IMG/VR virus record: IMGVR_UViG_3300042301_000370
Span: 1 to 37,057 of that record
Source: a virus
Strand: one strand, 5' to 3'
DNA length: 37,057 nt
The notes under the pieces were generated by a model. The model worked only from the letters and a program-made list of their open reading frames with translations. It was not told where the DNA came from and searched no databases. Below, piece by piece: positions 31,315 to 37,057 of the stretch. The position numbers were made by a program, and so were the translations under genes. Numbering within the stretch: position 1 is the stretch's first letter; every line of letters begins with the position of its first letter.

Positions 31315-33381
31315 ATGAGCGTATCTTTAAGCTTAGTAGCTGGTGCTGGTTGGCAGTTTTTTGATGATAGTGGGTCGCCATTAAGCGGCGGCTTGATATA
31401 CACTTATTTAGCTGGCACTACTACACCCGCTACAACATACACTAGCTCTACAGGTTTAGTAGCTAACAGCAATCCGATTGTATTAAATTCGGCAGGCAGA
31501 GTACCGTATGAAATTTGGCTAACTTCTACTGTTGCCTACAAATTTGTATTAAAAGATTCTAACGATGTATTGATAGGAACTTACGATAATATTAAAGGCT
31601 CTGATGGGGATTTAGAAATATTTAAAGCTTCATTAGCTTCTAGCGCTGGGTCAACTTTAGTAGGAACTACATACGCAGGGTCTGGCGTTACAAGAACCGT
31701 TGCTGCGAAATTGTACGACACTGTTTCAGCTAAAGATTTTGGTTTTGCCACAACTAATACTGCCGCGCAAAACAAAACAGCTTTAGAAGCCGCTATCGCC
31801 GCGTCGGATGTTATTTATATCCCAACTGGAAACTATCCAATTACAGGGCCGATAGACGTAACTAATAAACAAATTCACGGCGCAGGTATGGGGGAAACTA
31901 CCCTCACCATGACTGGCACAAACACTCAAACAACTTTGTTTTACAACAATAAAACATCGTCAGCGTCGTGGGGCACTGGTGGTAGTTTGATGTTAACTAA
32001 CATGACTTTGCAAGGGAATTGGGATGGTAGCACCGCACTAACACCTAGCAGTTGGGATGACACCGCCGCTGCTGTTAAATTTGCTTCTGGTACAAGTATC
32101 AGAATAAATGATATTCAAGTAAATTATTGGTACGGCCACGGTATTTCATTCTATCGTCTTGGCTATTCTTATTTCCGCAACTGCAATGTTGCCGCATCAG
32201 CTTACAACGGAATGCACTTTGAAGCCCCTAATGGCGGCGATGCAATTACATCAACTTGGGTGACTAACGCAACTATTAACAGTAACGGACGCGGTGTTGG
32301 AAGTCATGGCAACGTATATGTTAAAAACGGCGTCGGCTTTTGGGTTGAAAACATAACTTTTGAAGATAGCTATTGTGGTCTATATATTGATGGTAACGAC
32401 AATCGCAACGTTACAGTGATAACTTGTCATTGCGAATCTTGTCCGTCAGGAATTATTAATTATAACGGCGCTGGAACAAATACTTGTTTAATTGATTGTT
32501 TTGCAGATGCTGCAATTAGCCGTTCACAACCGCAATTTCAAACTATGATTGCTTTTGGTAACAGTGGGGGTGCGTTAAATGCTATTGAACAGACATGGAC
32601 TTGGGGAAACGTGGCGACAAATAACACCGCGGGTATTCAAGTTAATACTGGGGCAGGGGACGCGTATTTAATTGCGCGTAGTGGTCATCCAGGCTATTTT
32701 GGCAATTCAACTGCATACTTATCGCCTAGCATTACCACTAACCAATACGGCGACAAAGGCCCTCGTATGCTTGCTAAAGCGTTTGGTAACAATAACGAAG
32801 ATAAAATTGGTATAAGTTGGACAACTAGAGTAGGTGCATCGGATGCCAATACAGAGCAGCTAATACTTACTAGCACTGGTGTTTTGATGCCAGCAGTTGA
32901 TGGCACACAAGATTTTGGTTCTTTAAGTTTTTATAACGGTACATCAAATGTTCCTTTCCGTTGGAAAGACATCTGCGCCACTAACGGCACTATTCAAACA
33001 TCAGATGAGCGTGAAAAAACAGACATCGCTGCCACTACGCTTGGTTTAAGTTTTATAAAAGATTTACACCCAGTGTCATATAAATGGAAAAATGCGGGTG
33101 TGGAATACACCGATGAATATGATGCCGAAGGAAATTTTGTTAAAGTTAACCAAACACAAAAAGCAGGTAAACGTGATCACCAAGGTTTAATTGCTCAAGA
33201 AGTTGCGCAGGTATTGGAAAAACACGGTTTAAGTACAGACAAGTTTGCTGGATTTATTCATGCAGACCCTAGCAATCCTGAGTCACCTATGGGTTTGCGT
33301 TACGCCGAGTTTATTGCGCCTTTGATTAAAGCAGTGCAAGAATTATCTGCAGAGATAGATATTTTGAAAGGTAATAAATGA
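31315..33381 (+). CDS. Tailspike with beta-helix and S74 chaperone domain
   Basis: A 688-aa spike. Residues 1-100 (GAGWQFFDDSGSPLSGGLIY) are the attachment domain common in podovirus spikes. From about residue 140 (SAKDFGF...TGNYPITGPIDV) a right-handed pectate-lyase-like beta-helix begins, probably a polysaccharide depolymerase. The C-terminal 230 residues are a paralogue of those in the preceding gene, ending in the S74 domain from Ser563 (TSDEREKTDI), again 126 aa. It would degrade or bind a host capsule or O-antigen. AAAGGA precedes the ATG, 11 bases after the previous stop. Confidence 0.92.
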   Translation: MSVSLSLVAGAGWQFFDDSGSPLSGGLIYTYLAGTTTPATTYTSSTGLVANSNPIVLNSAGRVPYEIWLTSTVAYKFVLKDSNDVLIGTYDNIKGSDGDLEIFKASLASSAGSTLVGTTYAGSGVTRTVAAKLYDTVSAKDFGFATTNTAAQNKTALEAAIAASDVIYIPTGNYPITGPIDVTNKQIHGAGMGETTLTMTGTNTQTTLFYNNKTSSASWGTGGSLMLTNMTLQGNWDGSTALTPSSWDDTAAAVKFASGTSIRINDIQVNYWYGHGISFYRLGYSYFRNCNVAASAYNGMHFEAPNGGDAITSTWVTNATINSNGRGVGSHGNVYVKNGVGFWVENITFEDSYCGLYIDGNDNRNVTVITCHCESCPSGIINYNGAGTNTCLIDCFADAAISRSQPQFQTMIAFGNSGGALNAIEQTWTWGNVATNNTAGIQVNTGAGDAYLIARSGHPGYFGNSTAYLSPSITTNQYGDKGPRMLAKAFGNNNEDKIGISWTTRVGASDANTEQLILTSTGVLMPAVDGTQDFGSLSFYNGTSNVPFRWKDICATNGTIQTSDEREKTDIAATTLGLSFIKDLHPVSYKWKNAGVEYTDEYDAEGNFVKVNQTQKAGKRDHQGLIAQEVAQVLEKHGLSTDKFAGFIHADPSNPESPMGLRYAEFIAPLIKAVQELSAEIDILKGNK

Positions 33382-33716
33382 CAATTACAGCAAAAGTTCT
33401 CGTACCAGCAAAAATTGTTGAAGCGACGCAACAAACTCAATATACGGCCGCTAACGTTACGACCATCATTGATAAGTTCACTGCAACAAATTACAGCGCG
33501 GCGGCGGCGTCAATTAGCGTTAATTTAGTTACGACCGCTGGAGCGGCTGGCGACTTGAACTTAATAACTAAAACCAAGACGCTACAACCATCTGAGGTGT
33601 ATACCTTTCCTGAGTTGGTAGGCCAAATTTTGATGCCAGGTGATTTTATCTCAACGATTGCAGGGGCAGCAGCATCTATCAATATGCGCGTGTCTGGGCG
33701 TGAGATTACAAGCTAA
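33378..33716 (+). CDS. Hypothetical small tail-region protein
   Basis: A 112-aa beta-rich protein (TAANVTTIIDKFTATNYS, VSINLV-like strand, then LQPSEVYTFPELVGQIL) without Cys or Trp. It overlaps the spike stop by ATGA and meets the cupin-like gene at TAATG. Similar small Thr/Ala-rich proteins occur in podovirus tail regions, as I recall, without known function. It might be a virion decoration or an assembly factor. Confidence 0.7.
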   Translation: MTITAKVLVPAKIVEATQQTQYTAANVTTIIDKFTATNYSAAAASISVNLVTTAGAAGDLNLITKTKTLQPSEVYTFPELVGQILMPGDFISTIAGAAASINMRVSGREITS

Positions 33717-34225
33717 TGAAACAAACTAACGTGACTTACGACATCACACCATTTGCCAACATGGGCCTGGCAACGGTTGAAGTCACGAAAGAAAAGATTG
33801 TTGCGTTGCAAGACGAATTGCTTAAGATGGAGCAAGCGGACATTGTGACCGAGCACACATTTACGCCAGGCGTTTACGAGCGTAAGATTATCGTACCGCC
33901 GTGGTGTGTTTTAACAGGTGCACCGCACAAAACAGCCTACAAAGTTAGGCTTGAAAAGGGTACAATCGCTGTAAACATTGGTACAGAAGTAAAGATTTTG
34001 ACTGCGCCGCTAGAGTTTGACGCAAGCGCAGGTGAACAACGCGTAGGGCGAGTGTTTGAAGATGAAGTCGTTTGGGTAGATATTTACGAAAATTTAGATG
34101 ATTGTACGGATATTCCTACACTAGAAGATCGTTTATATGTTGTGCCTGAATGTGGTTTGGGGTCTAATAGAGTAAAAACGTTAGCTGCACCTGAAACGCA
34201 GCTTATGATAGAAGGAGAAGCATAA
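33716..34225 (+). CDS. Cupin-like protein in the tail region
   Basis: A 169-aa protein whose middle (FTPGVYERKIIVPPWCVLTG, VRLEKGTIAVNIGTEVKIL, APLEFDASAGEQRVGRVFED) reads like a double-stranded beta-barrel with the alternating strands and Gly-Pro turns of phage cupins. Only some metal-ligand His of enzymatic cupins are present, so a structural or binding role is as likely as catalysis. The N-terminal helix (KEKIVALQDELLKME) could be an oligomerisation or attachment segment. Function unknown; virion-associated by position. Confidence 0.75.
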   Translation: MKQTNVTYDITPFANMGLATVEVTKEKIVALQDELLKMEQADIVTEHTFTPGVYERKIIVPPWCVLTGAPHKTAYKVRLEKGTIAVNIGTEVKILTAPLEFDASAGEQRVGRVFEDEVVWVDIYENLDDCTDIPTLEDRLYVVPECGLGSNRVKTLAAPETQLMIEGEA

Positions 34226-34935
34226 TGGCCGGATTCGTAGCAGCAGCCGTTGTAGGTAGCGCCCTTATAGGATCGCAAGCCTCTAAATCAGCGGCCAAAA
34301 CACAGGCAAGCGCATCGGCGGCGGCGACAGACGCGCAACGAGATATTTTTGAGCGTCAAGTTGAGCTCCAAACGCCTTACCGAGAGACCGGCGAAGAAGC
34401 ACTTAATCGCTTACGCGTAGGCACTAGAGCAGGCGGTGAGTTTGACAAAGCGTTTTCTGAAACAAAATTCACGGCGGATCCAGGCTATGCGTTCCGTCTA
34501 TCTGAAGGTATGAAAGCCCTAGATCGTACAGCCGCGGCTCGTGGTGGTTTATTGTCAGGATCAACTCTTAAAGGCGCGCAACGCTACGGTCAAGACTTAG
34601 CATCACAAGAATATCAAAATGCGTTCAATCGTTATTATGCTGAACGTACTAACAGACTACAGCCATTGCAATCATTGGCAGGTGTTGGTCAAACGTCTGC
34701 TAATACTTTGACAAGCGCAGCAGGTACGTTAGGTAGTCAAATTGGCTCTAACATCATCGGTGCAGGCAACGCTGCCGCTGCAGGTCAAGTAGGCTCGGCT
34801 AACGCTATTGCGCAAGGCGTTGGTCAAGGTATTAACTTTTACCAAGGTCAGCAATACTTAAACAGATTACCTAACTACAATGCTCCTACTATGTATGGCC
34901 CACCAAGCTCTGCAATGATGCCTTACGAAGGATAA
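34225..34935 (+). CDS. DNA ejection protein, gp7 position
   Basis: A 236-aa protein with an Ala/Gly-rich hydrophobic start (GFVAAAVVGSALIGSQASKSA), a helix (RDIFERQVELQTPYRETGEEALNRL) and the FTADPGYAFRLSEG, ALDRTAAARGGLLSGS region common in phage DNA-transfer proteins. The C-terminal third is Gly/Ala/Gln-rich (SQIGSNIIGAGNAAAA). In P22 the smallest of the three ejection proteins, gp7, lies in this place and leaves the virion with DNA to cross the envelope. RBS is GAAGGAGAAG. Confidence 0.82.
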   Translation: MAGFVAAAVVGSALIGSQASKSAAKTQASASAAATDAQRDIFERQVELQTPYRETGEEALNRLRVGTRAGGEFDKAFSETKFTADPGYAFRLSEGMKALDRTAAARGGLLSGSTLKGAQRYGQDLASQEYQNAFNRYYAERTNRLQPLQSLAGVGQTSANTLTSAAGTLGSQIGSNIIGAGNAAAAGQVGSANAIAQGVGQGINFYQGQQYLNRLPNYNAPTMYGPPSSAMMPYEG

Positions 34936-34938
34936 TAT

Positions 34939-36069
34939 ATGGCTACTATTGACCCAAGCATCGCTCTAGGCGTAAAGCCTGTACAAATTGAAGATCCAAT
35001 CAATCGTTTTGCACGTCAACAAGAGTTGAACGTCAACATGATGAAAGCACAGGAGATGAATCAGGCAGTCCAAGATAGAAACTTACTTAGACAGCTAGAC
35101 CCTTCATCTAAAGATTACATATCTCAAGTAGGCCGTATCAATCCTAAACTAGCGTTAGAGTTGCAAGAAGGTCGACTTAAAACTAAAAAAACAGGTTTAG
35201 AGATTGACGAAAAACAATTAGCGTTGCACCGCGAACGTGTAGCTGATTTGGCGTTTAATCCTTCTGACAATAACGTATTGGCTCATCTTGAAGATGGCGT
35301 GCTAAAAGGTAACATTACACCTGAGCAAGCCAAACAACAATGGGCGCAAGTAGGCGCAATGAACCCTGATCAACGTAAACAATACTTTACGCAAATGGGC
35401 GTCAACGCTGAAAAACGTCTAAGCGACCTTACAACGCGCCGGGGTCAAGACATCACCGCTGCTACAACACGCCGTGGTCAAGATTTGCAATACGACCCAG
35501 ATTTGCAAGCTAAGATTGCTGGTGCTAAGAAGCGTGCTGAAGGTGAAGTGGCTCGTGAAGTTCAAGGTCAAGTTGACGTTGTGGCTAACCGCAAAGCTTT
35601 GGCTACCGCAGGTTACGATGCTGCAACTGGTAAAGACGACATTTCAGAACTTATCAAGAAGTCTACTGGTAGCTACCTTGGTAAAGCGATTGACATCGGT
35701 GAACGTGTATATGGTGGTTCTAACGAAGGTTCAAGAGCCTTACAAACCCTTACACAAAAAGCCAACGCAATTACATTCGGTTTGCTTAACGGTAAATTGG
35801 GTGCGGGTATTTCTAAGTCCGACGCTGAGTTGGTCGCAAGCTTAGTTGGTCAATTAGGTGACGGCACGTTGCCAGTTGCTGATCGTTTAGCTGCTTGGGA
35901 AAGCGCCAAAAACAATATGGTTCGTTTAGGTATGATTGAAGCACCTAAAGCACCTGCAAACAACGTCAATGTCCCTGGCGTAGGCACGCAAGTTAATACG
36001 CCTGGTAGTGGTGCAGCCCCTGCGGCTAAACCTACACTTGACTCAATCTTCGGAACATCTAAAAAATGA
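34939..36069 (+). CDS. DNA ejection protein, gp20 position
   Basis: A 376-aa mainly helical protein rich in Gln, Lys and Asp. It starts with an amphipathic region (INRFARQQELNVNMMKAQEMNQ), has a repeated charged motif TTRRGQDI, TTRRGQDL at about 167-183, and ends in a Pro/Gly/Ala-rich tail. No catalytic motif is visible. It sits second of three proteins that match the order of the P22 ejection set and ends by ATGA overlap with the third. Role by context: delivered into the cell with DNA. Confidence 0.78.
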   Translation: MATIDPSIALGVKPVQIEDPINRFARQQELNVNMMKAQEMNQAVQDRNLLRQLDPSSKDYISQVGRINPKLALELQEGRLKTKKTGLEIDEKQLALHRERVADLAFNPSDNNVLAHLEDGVLKGNITPEQAKQQWAQVGAMNPDQRKQYFTQMGVNAEKRLSDLTTRRGQDITAATTRRGQDLQYDPDLQAKIAGAKKRAEGEVAREVQGQVDVVANRKALATAGYDAATGKDDISELIKKSTGSYLGKAIDIGERVYGGSNEGSRALQTLTQKANAITFGLLNGKLGAGISKSDAELVASLVGQLGDGTLPVADRLAAWESAKNNMVRLGMIEAPKAPANNVNVPGVGTQVNTPGSGAAPAAKPTLDSIFGTSKK

Positions 36070-37057
36070 CGACTATTCAGGAACAAATCGCTCAAGCTAA
36101 AGCCGCAGGATATGATGACGCCGCGATCACTAAGCACTTAAGTGGTTTGCCTGAATACAGCGGTAAAGTCAAAACAGCCTTAGACGCAGGGTATCAACCT
36201 AGCGACATCTTAGGCTATCTAGCTCCTATGACGGTCACTGCAAAACGTGAAAACGTTGCTGCAGAACGTGCGCCCTCATGGGCTAAAGATTACCCGAACG
36301 CTTACGACACGCTTGTAAAAGCACGTAAGATTGCCGGACCAACGATTGAAATGCTAGGCACTGCAGGCGGTGCTATTTTAGGTGGCGGAGCAGGTACAGT
36401 TGCTGGCCCAATTGGTACAGCCACAGGCGGTGTAGCTGGTGCAGGTTTAGGATATGGCATAGCTAAAGAAGCGTTAGAACAAGCCGACGTTTATCTTGGT
36501 TTAAAAGCACCTCGCACTACACAACAGTTAGTTACTGAGCCAGCACGTAATATTTTAGAAGGTGCAACGTATGAGGCTGGTGGCCGCGTAGTCGCCCCTG
36601 TAATTGCCAAAGGCCTTCAAACAGCAGGCACCACAGTGTCAAACGTGTTGGGTAAGGTTGCTGACATTCGTAACATCCCAGGTCAAAAAGCCGCTAAGAT
36701 TGCCCGCGAGTCGATTGGCGGTGGTGAGCTAGACGACGTTATCAACGCTTTGCGTAATTCCAAGCCAGGTCAAACACCTGCACAAGCCTTGGCAGATGCA
36801 GGTCTTAATCAACCAACAACCCAAGCGTTGTTAAAACGTGCGGCTGAACGTGATCCTAAATTCTTTACAGATTTACTAAACACGCAAGATTTTGCAACTG
36901 TTAACAAACTAAGCCAGTTGGCAGGCGGCGAAACAGCTACTGCATCTCGCAACACGCTTACCAACGCTAAAAACGCTTTAAACGCCATGACTGGCCCAGA
37001 GCGTGAGCTTGCCTTGAACCGCGCTAACTTAGGCAAGTCTGTGGCTGAATATGAAGC
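36066..37057 (+). CDS. Large ejection/internal virion protein, 5' part (continues at base 1)
   Basis: Begins at the ATG at 36066 (MTTIQEQIAQAKAAGYD), overlapping the previous stop by ATGA, and stays open to the window edge. It then continues in frame at base 1 to 1331, giving 731 aa in all. Residues about 96-135 (LGTAGGAILGGGAG then GPIGTATGG) form a glycine-zipper hydrophobic stretch that could insert in membrane, as is common in proteins that build the DNA channel during ejection. The short repeats near the start (ALDAGYQPSDIL) resemble those of phage proteins with DNA-transfer roles. P22 gp16 position; identity not proven. Confidence 0.8.
   Translation, partial: MTTIQEQIAQAKAAGYDDAAITKHLSGLPEYSGKVKTALDAGYQPSDILGYLAPMTVTAKRENVAAERAPSWAKDYPNAYDTLVKARKIAGPTIEMLGTAGGAILGGGAGTVAGPIGTATGGVAGAGLGYGIAKEALEQADVYLGLKAPRTTQQLVTEPARNILEGATYEAGGRVVAPVIAKGLQTAGTTVSNVLGKVADIRNIPGQKAAKIARESIGGGELDDVINALRNSKPGQTPAQALADAGLNQPTTQALLKRAAERDPKFFTDLLNTQDFATVNKLSQLAGGETATASRNTLTNAKNALNAMTGPERELALNRANLGKSVAEYE
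36931..37057 (+). repeat. Terminal direct repeat of bases 1-127
   Basis: These 127 bases are identical to bases 1-127. They lie inside one gene and keep its frame, so they reflect circular closure of the contig and are not natural terminal repeats. Confidence 0.97.

Noticed and set aside
29705-33381. Diversity-generating retroelement acting on the tail genes
   Set aside because: No reverse transcriptase ORF is present and no template/variable repeat pair with adenine-biased changes was seen.
1-37057. tRNA genes, integrase, attachment sites or insertion sequences
   Set aside because: No cloverleaf-like sequence, recombinase motif, or flanked inverted repeats were found by eye; almost all DNA is used by the genes listed. 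A tRNA scan would be the decisive check.

Overview
The window looks like one complete tailed-phage genome, cut open inside a gene. The last 127 bases (36931-37057) repeat the first 127 exactly, so the molecule closes into a circle of about 36,930 bp, and the gene starting at 36066 runs off the right edge and continues in frame at base 1 to 1331 (731 codons). A terminal overlap of exactly 127 bases is what a short-read assembler leaves on a circular contig, so the sequence is probably a metagenomic or isolate phage assembly and the ends are not natural termini. The virion genes are of the P22 type: portal, scaffold, coat, gp4-like head completion and gp10-like stabilisation proteins, and a run of ejection proteins. 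It is therefore a podovirus-like phage of a Gram-negative, probably proteobacterial, host; the host cannot be named from the sequence. I see no integrase, repressor or RNA polymerase, so a lytic life style on host sigma70-type promoters is the simplest reading.

Layout. (1) The late, plus-strand module runs from 16067 through the origin of the coordinates to 3092: terminase small and large subunits, small basic proteins, a GroES-like co-chaperonin, portal, a fibre-like protein, scaffold, coat, three hairpins around the most abundant virion genes, head-tail connectors, two tail fibre/spike genes with matching self-cleaving C-termini, a cupin-like protein, three ejection-type proteins, then membrane proteins, holin and a GH108 endolysin. 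(2) A minus-strand cassette (7194 down to 3124) of tightly overlapping genes: VRR-NUC nuclease, a 52-aa protein, a C5 cytosine methyltransferase (with a 168-codon ORF nested in another frame), an SNF2-like helicase and seven small proteins. (3) A plus-strand replication module (7304-13511): Cas4-like DUF2800 nuclease, a putative ssDNA-binding protein, family A DNA polymerase and a primase-helicase. (4) A minus-strand cluster of small genes (15270 down to 13542). (5) The only long gene-free stretch, 15271-16066, holding inverted clusters of a 15-bp repeat (candidate replication origin or control region), a GC-rich dyad (candidate packaging site) and promoters.

The genes fit a simple programme. 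Divergent promoters at 7221-7271 drive replication/recombination functions rightward and DNA modification/helicase functions leftward. The iteron region separates the small early-type genes from the late operon. The terminase promoter places its likely start point on the ATG itself, suggesting a leaderless late mRNA. The most interesting items are the nested reading frame inside the methyltransferase, the two-armed iteron array, the small zinc-ribbon gene overlapping its neighbours, the phage-encoded co-chaperonin, and the modular duplicated fibre genes.
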